From: Rhizobacter sp.
Lineage (GTDB): Bacteria > Pseudomonadota > Gammaproteobacteria > Burkholderiales > Burkholderiaceae_C
Reading direction: 5' to 3'
Assembly (NCBI GenBank): GCA_025351675.1
Contig: JANXVK010000267.1
Location: forward strand, 1-5,367
DNA length: 5,367 bases
The notes beneath the pieces were generated by a model that did not search any database, was not told where the DNA came from, and saw only the letters and a list, made by a program, of their open reading frames with translations. The translations under genes were made by a program, and so were the position numbers. Below, piece after piece: positions 1 to 5,367 of the stretch; position 1 is the stretch's first letter, and each line of letters opens with the position of its first letter.

Positions 1-328
1 CGAACTGGCCGATGACGGCATCGCGACCATCACCTTCGACGCGCAGGGCTCGCCCGTCAACACGATGACGCTGCAGTGGCAGCACGATCTGGCGGGAGCG
101 GCCGATTGCCTGGTGCGCGACAAGGAGAAGATCAGGGGCGTTTTGCTCGCGTCGGCGAAGAGCACCTTCTTCGCCGGCGCGAGCAAAACGCCCCTGATTT
201 TCTCCTTGTCGCGCACCAGGCAATCGGCCGCTTCCGCCAGATCGTGCTGCCACTGCAGCGTCATCGTGTTGACGGGCGAGCCCTGCTCGTCGAAGGTGAT
301 GGTCGCGATGCCGTCATCGGCCAGTTCG
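1..328. repeat. Giant near-perfect inverted repeat (fold-back palindrome)
   Basis: Base i pairs with base 329-i over the whole interval. The left arm is 1-161, the right arm 168-328, and the unpaired centre is six bases (162-167). Comparing the arms in blocks of ten, I find only four mismatched pairs (at 42, 96, 130 and 152) in 161. Both arms encode the same N-terminal part of a FadB/FadJ-like enzyme, the left arm on + and the right arm on -. The centre is a short hairpin, 153-161 against 168-176, that lies inside the conserved coding stretch SAKSTFFAG. Because the left arm is cut by the window edge, the palindrome may continue outward. A fold-back (snap-back) chimera or an assembly-end artefact seeded by this hairpin is the simplest explanation. 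A real inverted duplication is the alternative. Confidence 0.95.
2..178 (+). pseudogene. Inverted second copy of the FadB/FadJ-like N-terminus
   Basis: Read on +, this arm begins inside the gene with ELADDGIATITF and continues through SPVNTM to GVLLASAKSTFFAGA. It matches codons 7 onward of the minus-strand copy. The arms differ by GCG/GAG (Ala/Glu) at base 42, GGA/GAA (Gly/Glu) at base 96, a synonymous AAG/AAA at 130, and base 152. This copy keeps the family-typical sequence SAKSTFFAGA across the hairpin loop, whereas the minus-strand copy reads PAKKVLFADA there. The true strand of the loop is therefore the one read here. After about 178 it turns into the complement of the other arm, so it does not encode a complete domain. 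It is probably not an independent gene but one half of the fold-back. Confidence 0.7.
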
Positions 329-345
329 TAGCGCAGCGTTTCCAT
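177..345 (-). CDS. FadB/FadJ-like multifunctional 3-hydroxyacyl-CoA dehydrogenase, N-terminal fragment
   Basis: The ATG is at 345-343 on the minus strand and the protein begins METLRYELADDGIATITF, followed by SPVNTM and a stretch ending KIRGVLLA. This is the start of the enoyl-CoA hydratase (crotonase-fold) domain that opens FadB/FadJ-type proteins, which catalyse the hydration and NAD-dependent 3-hydroxyacyl-CoA dehydrogenation steps of beta-oxidation. Family members usually run to about 700 residues; only about 55 credible ones are present. Past the palindrome centre the minus-strand reading becomes KTPLIFSLSR, which is just the complement of the other arm. A GAGGGG at 362-357 could serve as ribosome-binding site, 11 bases from the ATG, at the edge of the intergenic repeat. 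The gene follows the thiolase on the same strand with an 89-base gap, the usual thiolase/FadJ pairing. The identity of the domain is firm; the choice between FadB and FadJ is not. Confidence 0.75.
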
Positions 346-356
346 AAGGATGTGAA

Positions 357-430
357 CCCCTCGTCCAATGAATACATTGGCCGGTCCCCCGAGGGGACGC
401 CGGCCGGCTTGGGAGCGGCCCGGCGCTCGG
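357..430 (-). repeat. GC-rich palindromic intergenic repeat element
   Basis: This lies in the 89-base gap between the thiolase stop and the fadJ-like start. It holds two stem-loops side by side. The first is CCAATG (365-370), loop AATA, CATTGG (375-380). The second is GGCCGGTCCCC (379-389), loop CGA, and GGGGAC (393-398) plus CGGCC (401-405), with a two-base bulge at 399-400. The part at 407-429, read on the minus strand, is identical over 23 bases to 2164-2186 inside the SDR gene, so it is a dispersed repeat and not just a local hairpin. GC-rich palindromes of this general form are, from memory, common between genes in Comamonadaceae and relatives. No run of T follows, so a classical intrinsic terminator is unlikely. 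It could modulate read-through or stabilise the thiolase mRNA 3' end. Confidence 0.75.
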
Positions 431-434
431 CCGG

Positions 435-1640
435 TCAGACCCGCTCGATGATGGTCGCGATGCCCATGCCACCGCCGACGCACAGCGTGACCAAGCCGCG
501 CTTGAGTTGACGCCGCTCCAGCTCGTCGAGCAAGGTGCCGACCAGCATAGCGCCGGTCGCGCCCAGCGGGTGGCCGAGCGCGATCGCGCCGCCGTTGACG
601 TTGACCTTCTCGTGCGGTACGCCCATCTCGAGCATGAAGCGCATCGGCACCGCGGCAAAGGCCTCGTTGACCTCGAACAAGTCGATGTCGGCTAACGTCA
701 GACCGGCCTTCGCGAGCGCCTTGCGCGTCGCCGGCATCGGGCCGGTCAGCATGATGGTCGGATCGGCGCCCGACAGCGCGGTGGCGACGATGCGCCCGCG
801 CGGCGTCAGCCCCATCTCGCGGCCCTTCGCCTCGCTGCCGATCAGCACGGCCGCCGCGCCATCGACGATGCCCGACGAGTTGCCGGCCGTGTGCACATGC
901 CGGATGCGCTCGACCTGCGGGTAGCGCGCCAGCGCGACCGCATCGAAGCCCATCGCGCCGAGCGAATCGAACGCGAGCTTCAGCGAACCGAGGCCTTCGA
1001 GCGTGGTGCGCGGCTTGATGAACTCGTCGCGTTCGAGCACGGCCAAGCCGATCGCGTCGTCGACCGACAGCACCGATCGGTCAAAGCGCCCTTCGGCCTG
1101 AGCCGCCGCGGCGCGCTGCTGCGAAGTCAACGCGAAAAGATCGACATCGTCGCGGCTCCAACCGGCGAGCGTCGCGATCAGGTCGGCACCGATGCCTTGC
1201 GGCACGAAGCCGATCGCGAAGTTGGTCTCCGGGTCTTGCGCCCAAGCGCCGCCGTCAGAGCCGATCGGCACGCGCGACATGCTCTCGACGCCGCCGGCGA
1301 CCACCATGTCTTCCCAGCCGCTCGCCACCTTCTGCGCTGCGATGTTCACGGCCTCCAGGCCCGAGGCGCAGAAGCGGTTGATCTGCATGCCGGCGACCTT
1401 GAAATCCCAGCCCGCCTTCAGCGCCGCCGTCTTCGCGATCACCGAGCCTTGTTCGCCGACCGGCGAGACCACGCCCATGACGACGTCGTCGAGCTGCGCC
1501 GGATCGAAGTCGAGGCGCTTCTGCAACTTGGTCAGCAAACCGGCGAGCAGATCGACCGGCTTGACCTCGTGCAGGCTGCCGTCTTTCTTGCCCTTGCCGC
1601 GCGGCGTGCGCACAGCGTCGAAGATCATCGCGTTGGCCAT
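435..1640 (-). CDS. Acetyl-CoA acyltransferase (thiolase, FadA/FadI type)
   Basis: This is a complete 401-residue thiolase, the usual length for the family. It cleaves 3-ketoacyl-CoA with CoA to acetyl-CoA and a shortened acyl-CoA, the last step of beta-oxidation, in the cytoplasm. Counting from the ATG at 1640, the nucleophile is Cys91 in [17 protein letters not shown] lies at 325-329, the active-site His357 in [14 protein letters not shown], and the second catalytic Cys387 in [11 protein letters not shown]. The N-terminus [16 protein letters not shown] is typical. I choose ATG 1640 over the in-frame TTG at 1661 because a GGAG (1653-1650 on minus) sits at good spacing, and because the seven extra residues (MSIGDPT) do not look like family sequence. 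It is first in the leftward operon and is followed by the fadJ-like gene. A degradative beta-oxidation role is favoured by this neighbour, but chain-length preference cannot be read from the sequence. Confidence 0.95.
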   Translation of the reverse strand: MANAMIFDAVRTPRGKGKKDGSLHEVKPVDLLAGLLTKLQKRLDFDPAQLDDVVMGVVSPVGEQGSVIAKTAALKAGWDFKVAGMQINRFCASGLEAVNIAAQKVASGWEDMVVAGGVESMSRVPIGSDGGAWAQDPETNFAIGFVPQGIGADLIATLAGWSRDDVDLFALTSQQRAAAAQAEGRFDRSVLSVDDAIGLAVLERDEFIKPRTTLEGLGSLKLAFDSLGAMGFDAVALARYPQVERIRHVHTAGNSSGIVDGAAAVLIGSEAKGREMGLTPRGRIVATALSGADPTIMLTGPMPATRKALAKAGLTLADIDLFEVNEAFAAVPMRFMLEMGVPHEKVNVNGGAIALGHPLGATGAMLVGTLLDELERRQLKRGLVTLCVGGGMGIATIIERV

Positions 1641-1664
1641 GGTGGGGTCTCCAATTGACAACGC

Positions 1665-1693
1665 ATTATGGCGAGGGGCACACTCGCTCGCAA
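1665..1693 (-). promoter_or_regulatory. Predicted sigma70-type promoter of the thiolase operon
   Basis: On the minus strand a -35-like TTGCGA (1693-1688) and a -10-like CATAAT (1670-1665) are separated by exactly 17 bases. They lie 25 bases or more upstream of the chosen thiolase ATG and its GGAG. The match is 4/6 and 5/6 to consensus. The operator palindrome at 1699-1716 begins only five bases upstream of the -35 box, so a bound repressor would crowd RNA polymerase. The prediction is by eye only. Confidence 0.5.
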
Positions 1694-1698
1694 CTCAC

Positions 1699-1716
1699 CA
1701 AGCAAGTGCTTGCTTG
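1699..1716. promoter_or_regulatory. Perfect palindromic operator, probably for a TetR-family regulator
   Basis: CAAGCAAG (1699-1706), a two-base centre TG, and CTTGCTTG (1709-1716) form a perfect 8+8 inverted repeat between the divergent thiolase and SDR genes. Its centre is about 29 bases before the SDR start codon and about 68 bases before the thiolase start. The size, the symmetry and the position between two acyl-CoA degradation operons fit operators of TetR-type regulators of fatty-acid, leucine/isovalerate or acyclic-terpene catabolism. One site could control both directions. No regulator gene is present in the window. The palindrome is a direct observation; the regulator family is an inference. 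Confidence 0.7.
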
Positions 1717-1736
1717 AATCGATTTTCGGGGCTTGA

Positions 1737-2684
1737 ATGTCTTCTTACCGTTCGGTGTTTCAACCGGGCCTGTTCGCCGGCAAGGTGGCGATCGTGACCG
1801 GCGGCGGCTCGGGCATCGAGCGCTGCACGGCGCACGAGCTCGCGGCGCTCGGCGCGGCGGTCGCGATCGTCGGGCGCAGGTGCGAGAAGCTGGATGCGGT
1901 GCGCGCCGAGATCGAGGCAGTGGGCGGCGTGTGCTCGACGCACATCTGCGACATCCGCGAAGAAGACGCGGTGCGCGCGACGATCACGCAGGTACTCGCA
2001 CGCCACGGCCGCATCGACGGCCTCGTCAACAACGCCGGCGGCCAGTTCCCGTCGCCGCTGTCGGCGATCAGCGCGAAGGGCTGGGACGCGGTCGTGCGCA
2101 ACAACCTGACCGGCGGATTCCTGATGGCGCGCGAATGCATGACGCAGTGGATGGGCGCGGCGGCGAGCGCCGGGCCGCTCCCAAGCGAGCCGCCGACCCC
2201 CTCGGCGGGTGGGCACGGTACACCGCGCCCGGGGGCTGACATCAACGGCGGCGCGATCGTCAACATCATCGCCGACATCTGGGGCGACATGCCCGGCATG
2301 GGCCACTCGGGCGCGGCGCGCGCCGGCATGCTCAACCTCACCGAGACGGCGGCGCTCGAATGGGCGCCGATCCGCGTAAACGCGGTCGCACCGGGCTGGA
2401 TCGCATCGAGCGGCATGGACCAGTACCCGCCCGCGATGCGCGAGACGATCCGCGGCATGAAGACGCTCGTGCCACTGCAGCGCCTGGGCACCGAAAGCGA
2501 GGTCTCGGCGGCGATCGTGTTCCTGCTCTCGCCGGCGGCGGCGTTCATCTCGGGCGCGTGCCTGCGCATCGATGGCGCGGCGCCGAACGCGAAGCGCATC
2601 TGGCCCGAGGTCGGCACCGGCGGCAGCACTGAGGCGTTCGACGGCTTCCACCTCGCGACGACGCCCAAGGTGCTGCAAGGCTGA
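1737..2684 (+). CDS. atuB: Short-chain dehydrogenase/reductase, AtuB / trans-2-enoyl-CoA reductase-like, with repeat-encoded insert
   Basis: This is a 315-residue Rossmann-fold NAD(P)-dependent oxidoreductase. It has the cofactor motif TGGGSGIER (21-29), NNAGG (98-102), NLTGGF (123-128), a GGAIVNIIAD strand (171-180), VNAVAPG (214-220) and FLLSPAAAFISG (262-273). The catalytic region reads HSGAARAG (190-197) instead of the classic YxxxK, as I recall for peroxisomal trans-2-enoyl-CoA reductase-like members. The N-terminus (SVFQPGLFAGKVAIVTGG) also fits that group, which supports ATG 1737. The order with the next two genes matches atuB-atuC-atuD. Three oddities set it apart. Glu28 replaces the third Gly of TGxxxGxG. 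About 28 extra residues (roughly 140-168) come from a repeat. Two residues, including the Gly usually before IRVN, are missing at 211-212. The substrate is uncertain; citronellol/citronellal dehydrogenase is the annotation of atuB, whereas the active-site pattern resembles enoyl-CoA reductases. Its stop lies two bases before the next ATG. Confidence 0.85.
   Translation: MSSYRSVFQPGLFAGKVAIVTGGGSGIERCTAHELAALGAAVAIVGRRCEKLDAVRAEIEAVGGVCSTHICDIREEDAVRATITQVLARHGRIDGLVNNAGGQFPSPLSAISAKGWDAVVRNNLTGGFLMARECMTQWMGAAASAGPLPSEPPTPSAGGHGTPRPGADINGGAIVNIIADIWGDMPGMGHSGAARAGMLNLTETAALEWAPIRVNAVAPGWIASSGMDQYPPAMRETIRGMKTLVPLQRLGTESEVSAAIVFLLSPAAAFISGACLRIDGAAPNAKRIWPEVGTGGSTEAFDGFHLATTPKVLQG
2157..2240 (+). 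repeat. Palindromic repeat inserted in frame within the SDR gene
   Basis: Between WM (residues 138-139) and NGG (170-172) the protein has about 28 residues more than I recall for relatives, in which only about three residues separate WM from GG. The extra segment is low in hydrophobic residues and rich in Pro, Gly and Ala (for example GPLPSEPPTPSAGGHG). Its DNA contains a 23-base stretch (2164-2186) identical to the minus strand of 407-429. A weaker match continues into the C-rich/G-rich part (2191-2210). CCCCC (2197-2201) can pair with GGGGG (2231-2235). The excess is a multiple of three, so the frame continues. Exact ends are approximate, because the uninterrupted gene is not available for comparison. 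Confidence 0.75.
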
Positions 2685-2686
2685 CC

Positions 2687-4300
2687 ATGCCGACCCTCGA
2701 CCTGCGCCTCGACACCGGCAGCGACGCCTTCGCCGCCAATCGCGCCCACGCGCTCGACCTGATCGCGCAGTGGCGCGCGCTCGAGGCGCGCACCCGCGCT
2801 GCCAGCGCGCGCGCGCAGCCGCTGTTCGACAGACGCGGCCAGTTGCTGCCGCGCGAGCGCGTCGCCCGTTTGCTCGACCCCGGCCTGCCCTTCCTCGAAC
2901 TCTCGACGCTGGCCGGCTGGCTGCAGGATGTGCCCGACGCGGAGCAATCCATTCCCGGCGGCGGCACGATCTGCGGCATCGGCGTGATCGCCGGCACACG
3001 AGTGATGCTGGTCGCCGACGATGCCGGCATCGACGCGGGCGCGCTGCAGCCGAAGGGGCTCGAGAAGCTGCAGCGCGCGCAGGCGATCGCGCTGGAGAAC
3101 CGTTTGCCGTTCGTGCACCTGGTCGAATCGGCCGGCGCGAACCTGATGAACTACAAGGTCGAGCAGTTCATCCACGGCGGCAGCGCGTTCTGGATGTTGG
3201 CGCGGCTCTCGGCGGCCGGGCTGCCGGTGATTGCAGTCGTGCACGGCTCGTCGACGGCGGGCGGCGCGTACATGACCGGCCTCTCCGATCACGTGATCAT
3301 GGTGCGCGGCCGTGCCCGCGCCTTTCTCGCCGGGCCGCCGCTGCTCAAGGCGGCAACCGGCGAGATCGCGACCGACGAGGCGCTCGGCGGCGCCGACATG
3401 CACGCGACCGTCTCCGGTCTCGCCGACTACGTCGCCGACGACGACGCCCACGCGCTCGGCCTCGCACGCGAACTGGTCGCCACGCTCGGCTGGCAACCAC
3501 AAGCCTCCTGGCCCGACGGCGCGCCGCCGAAGTTCGAGGCCGACGACCTGCTCGGCCTGTTTGCCGCCGACATGAAGAAGCCGGTCGAGATGCGCCACGT
3601 GATCGCGCGCCTCGTCGACGACTCCGATTTTCTCGAGTTCAAGCCCGACCATGGCCCGGCGACCGTCTGCGGCTACGCGGCGATCGCCGGCACGCGCATT
3701 GGCATCGTCACGAACAACGGCCCGCTCGACCCAGCCGGCAGCACCAAGGTCACGCACTTCATCCAGAGCTGCTGTCAAACGGGCACGGCCATCGTCTACC
3801 TGCAGAACACGACCGGCTTCATCGTCGGCACCGAGGCCGAACGCGCCGGCATGATCAAGCATGGCGCGAAGCAGATCCAGGCGTTGTCGAACGCGACGGT
3901 GCCGCAGATCACGATCCACTGCGGCGCGTCGTTCGGCGCCGGCAACTACGGCATGTGCGGGCGCGGCTTTCATCCGCGCTTCGCGTTCAGCTGGCCGAAT
4001 GCGCGCACCGCCGTGATGGGCCCGCAGCAAGCCGCCGGCACGATGGAGATCGTGATGCGCGAAGGTGCGGCGCGCAAGGGCGTGCCGGTCGACGAAGACA
4101 AGCTCGCTTTGATGAGCGCGAAGATCGTCGCGACCTTCGAGCGCCAGATGCACGCGTTCTACACGTCCGGGCTGCTGCTCGACGACGGGCTGATCGACCC
4201 ACGCGACACGCGCCGCGTGCTCGCCCTGACCCTCGCGCTGTGCGATGAAGCACGACGCCGCACGCTGCACCCGATGCAATTCGGCGTGGCGCGGCCCTGA
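2687..4300 (+). CDS. atuC: Acyl-CoA carboxylase beta (carboxyltransferase) subunit, geranyl-CoA carboxylase-like
   Basis: This is a complete 537-residue carboxyltransferase, the usual length for methylcrotonyl/geranyl-CoA carboxylase beta subunits. It moves CO2 from carboxybiotin on a partner alpha subunit to a branched enoyl-CoA, in a cytoplasmic alpha-beta complex. The N-terminal half carries the acyl-CoA-binding crotonase fold with GSSTAGGAY (187-195) and FLAGPPLLKAATGE (213-226). The C-terminal half carries the biotin side, with QNTTGFIVG (373-381), GASFGAGNYGMCGR (413-426) and WPNARTAVMG (436-445). Aligned by eye to methylcrotonyl-CoA carboxylase, HGG at 163-165 replaces HFG. A glycine in place of that Phe is the feature described for geranyl-CoA carboxylase, which has a roomier pocket. 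The start follows the SDR stop by two bases, with AAGG at 2677-2680, which suggests translational coupling. No biotin carboxylase subunit is in the window. The family is firm; geranyl-CoA preference is a good inference. Confidence 0.9.
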   Translation: MPTLDLRLDTGSDAFAANRAHALDLIAQWRALEARTRAASARAQPLFDRRGQLLPRERVARLLDPGLPFLELSTLAGWLQDVPDAEQSIPGGGTICGIGVIAGTRVMLVADDAGIDAGALQPKGLEKLQRAQAIALENRLPFVHLVESAGANLMNYKVEQFIHGGSAFWMLARLSAAGLPVIAVVHGSSTAGGAYMTGLSDHVIMVRGRARAFLAGPPLLKAATGEIATDEALGGADMHATVSGLADYVADDDAHALGLARELVATLGWQPQASWPDGAPPKFEADDLLGLFAADMKKPVEMRHVIARLVDDSDFLEFKPDHGPATVCGYAAIAGTRIGIVTNNGPLDPAGSTKVTHFIQSCCQTGTAIVYLQNTTGFIVGTEAERAGMIKHGAKQIQALSNATVPQITIHCGASFGAGNYGMCGRGFHPRFAFSWPNARTAVMGPQQAAGTMEIVMREGAARKGVPVDEDKLALMSAKIVATFERQMHAFYTSGLLLDDGLIDPRDTRRVLALTLALCDEARRRTLHPMQFGVARP

Positions 4301-4305
4301 AAGAC

Positions 4306-4311
4306 AAGGAG
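4306..4311 (+). promoter_or_regulatory. Ribosome-binding site of the acyl-CoA dehydrogenase gene
   Basis: AAGGAG lies nine bases before the ATG at 4321, in the 20-base gap after the carboxyltransferase stop. It is the strongest Shine-Dalgarno match in the window and fixes the start of the downstream gene. No terminator-like hairpin lies in the gap, so the two genes are likely co-transcribed. Confidence 0.85.
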
Positions 4312-4320
4312 ACAGACACC

Positions 4321-5367
4321 ATGCAACTGACCCACGAGCACGAAGAGATCCGCCGCACGCTGAAGCGCTTCATCGATGAAGAGATCAACCCGCACGTCGA
4401 CGAGTGGGAGGCGGCCGAAGCCTTCCCCGCGCACGAGGTGTTCAAGAAGCTCGGCGACCTGGGCCTGCTCGGCCTGACCAAGCCGACCGACTACGGCGGC
4501 ATGGCGCTCGACTATTCGTACTCGGTCGTGATGGCCGAGGCGCTGGGCCACTGCGACTGCGGCGCGATCCCGATGGCGGTCGGCGTGCAGACCGACATGG
4601 CGACCCCGGCGCTCACCCGCTTCGGCTCCGACGAGTTGCGCCGCGAGTTCCTCGCGCCGGCGATCAGCGGCGATGCGGTGGGCTGCATCGGCGTCTCGGA
4701 GCCCGGTGCCGGCTCCGACGTGGCGAGCATCAAGACCACCGCGAAAAAGGACGGCGGCGATTACGTGATCAACGGCGGCAAGATGTGGATCACCAACTCG
4801 CTGCAGGCCGACTGGATGTGCGTGCTGGCGAACACCTCCGAAGGCGCGGCGCACAAGAACAAGAGCTTGATCATGGTGCCGATGAACGCGCCCGGCGTCG
4901 AACGCGCAAGCAAGATCCGCAAGATCGGCATGATGGCCAGCGACACCGGCCTGATCCACTTCGACGGCGTGCGCGTGCCGCAGCGCAACCTGATCGGCCA
5001 GGAGGGCATGGGCTTCACCTACCAGATGATGCAGTTCCAGGAGGAGCGGCTGTGGGCCGCCGCGAACGCGATCCAGGGCCTTTCGAACTGCATCGACGAG
5101 ACCATCGAATACACCCGCGAGCGTCAGATCTTCGGCAAGAGCGTTCTCGACAACCAGGTCGTGCACTTCAAATTGGCCGAGCTGAAAACCGAGATCGAAG
5201 CGCTGCGCGGCCTCGTCTACATGGCGACCGAAAGCTATGTGGCCGGCAAGGACGTGACCGAGTGGGCCTCGATGGCCAAGCTCAAGTCGAGCCGCATGCT
5301 GCGCACGATTCCCGATGCGTGCCTGCAGTACTGGGGCGGCATGGGATACACCTGGGACAACCGGGTT
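4321..5367 (+). CDS. atuD: Acyl-CoA dehydrogenase, citronellyl-CoA dehydrogenase-like (3' end outside window)
   Basis: 349 residues are visible of a protein usually near 385-390; the frame runs open to the window edge. It is an FAD-dependent enzyme that introduces the alpha-beta double bond into an acyl-CoA and passes electrons to electron-transfer flavoprotein. It shows the helical N-terminal domain (1-120), the signature CIGVSEPGAGSDV (122-134), WITNS (156-160), and the start of the C-terminal domain with QEERLWAAANAIQGL (240-254), RQIFGKS (268-274) and QYWGGMGYTWDN (336-347). Glu242 lines up, by eye, with the helix-G Glu used as catalytic base in isovaleryl-CoA dehydrogenase; the alternative C-terminal position is cut off. 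HVDEWE, LDYSYSVV and MAVGVQTDM match my recollection of AtuD from Pseudomonas, and the gene follows an AtuC-like subunit as in that cluster. Isovaleryl- or other branched-chain acyl-CoA use remains possible. Confidence 0.9.
   Translation, partial: MQLTHEHEEIRRTLKRFIDEEINPHVDEWEAAEAFPAHEVFKKLGDLGLLGLTKPTDYGGMALDYSYSVVMAEALGHCDCGAIPMAVGVQTDMATPALTRFGSDELRREFLAPAISGDAVGCIGVSEPGAGSDVASIKTTAKKDGGDYVINGGKMWITNSLQADWMCVLANTSEGAAHKNKSLIMVPMNAPGVERASKIRKIGMMASDTGLIHFDGVRVPQRNLIGQEGMGFTYQMMQFQEERLWAAANAIQGLSNCIDETIEYTRERQIFGKSVLDNQVVHFKLAELKTEIEALRGLVYMATESYVAGKDVTEWASMAKLKSSRMLRTIPDACLQYWGGMGYTWDNRV

Noticed and set aside
65..331. An 88-codon + strand frame that spans the palindrome centre.
   Set aside because: Its first half is the FadJ-like fragment and its second half is the complement of the same gene, so it is a product of the fold-back and not a gene.
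384..398. The GTCCCC-CGA-GGGGAC hairpin as a rho-independent terminator for the thiolase.
   Set aside because: No T-run follows on the minus strand, and the fadJ-like gene continues in the same direction, so I treat it as part of the dispersed repeat.
1641..1661. A seven-residue upstream extension of the thiolase from a TTG codon.
   Set aside because: The ATG at 1640 has a well-placed GGAG and starts at the family-typical [13 protein letters not shown]. The extension would place the ribosome-binding site inside the gene.
1655..1684. A perfect TTGACA on + (1655-1660) as the -35 box of the rightward operon.
   Set aside because: At spacings of 16-18 bases the best -10 candidate is only about half consensus (CACACT at 1679-1684), so I do not call a rightward promoter, although one must exist in this region.
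1760..4279. An 839-codon open frame on the minus strand opposite the SDR and carboxyltransferase genes.
   Set aside because: It has no recognisable domain, is made of Arg/Ala/His-rich low-complexity sequence typical of the antisense frame of GC-rich genes, and lies opposite two clearly conserved coding regions.

Overview
The window is GC-rich DNA (I estimate well above 60%) from a proteobacterium. The closest fit I can argue is Burkholderiales (a Comamonadaceae/Rubrivivax/Leptothrix-like lineage). The argument rests on codon choice, the enzyme types, and a GC-rich palindromic repeat that looks like those scattered through such genomes. The taxonomic call is an inference.

Layout: two divergent acyl-CoA degradation operons share a control region at about 1641-1736. 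Leftward (minus strand) come a complete thiolase (435-1640) and then the start of a FadB/FadJ-type multifunctional beta-oxidation enzyme (from 345 downward). Rightward come an unusual short-chain dehydrogenase/reductase (1737-2684), a biotin-dependent acyl-CoA carboxylase beta subunit of the geranyl-CoA carboxylase type (2687-4300), and an acyl-CoA dehydrogenase resembling citronellyl-CoA dehydrogenase (4321 to the window edge). The order SDR - carboxyltransferase - acyl-CoA dehydrogenase is that of atuB-atuC-atuD in Pseudomonas acyclic terpene (citronellol/geraniol) catabolism. A perfect 8+8 bp palindrome (1699-1716) between the operons looks like a TetR-family operator, and a plausible thiolase promoter lies beside it.

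How the genes would work together (inference): an AtuD-like enzyme desaturates a methyl-branched acyl-CoA such as citronellyl-CoA. An AtuC-like subunit, with a biotin-bearing alpha subunit encoded outside the window, carboxylates the product so that the branch can be removed. The FadJ-like enzyme and the thiolase then run ordinary beta-oxidation on the debranched chain.

Three things stand out. (1) Bases 1-328 form a near-perfect giant palindrome: the first ~50 codons of the fadJ-like gene appear twice, head to head, which is most likely a fold-back or assembly chimera at a sequence end. (2) The SDR carries an in-frame extra segment of about 28 residues, encoded by a GC-rich repeat. That repeat shares an exact 23-base stretch with the intergenic repeat after the thiolase, so a mobile-like palindromic repeat appears to have entered a coding region without breaking the frame. 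(3) The same SDR has also lost the third glycine of its cofactor-binding motif and two residues before its IRVN motif, so it may be decaying or functionally altered.
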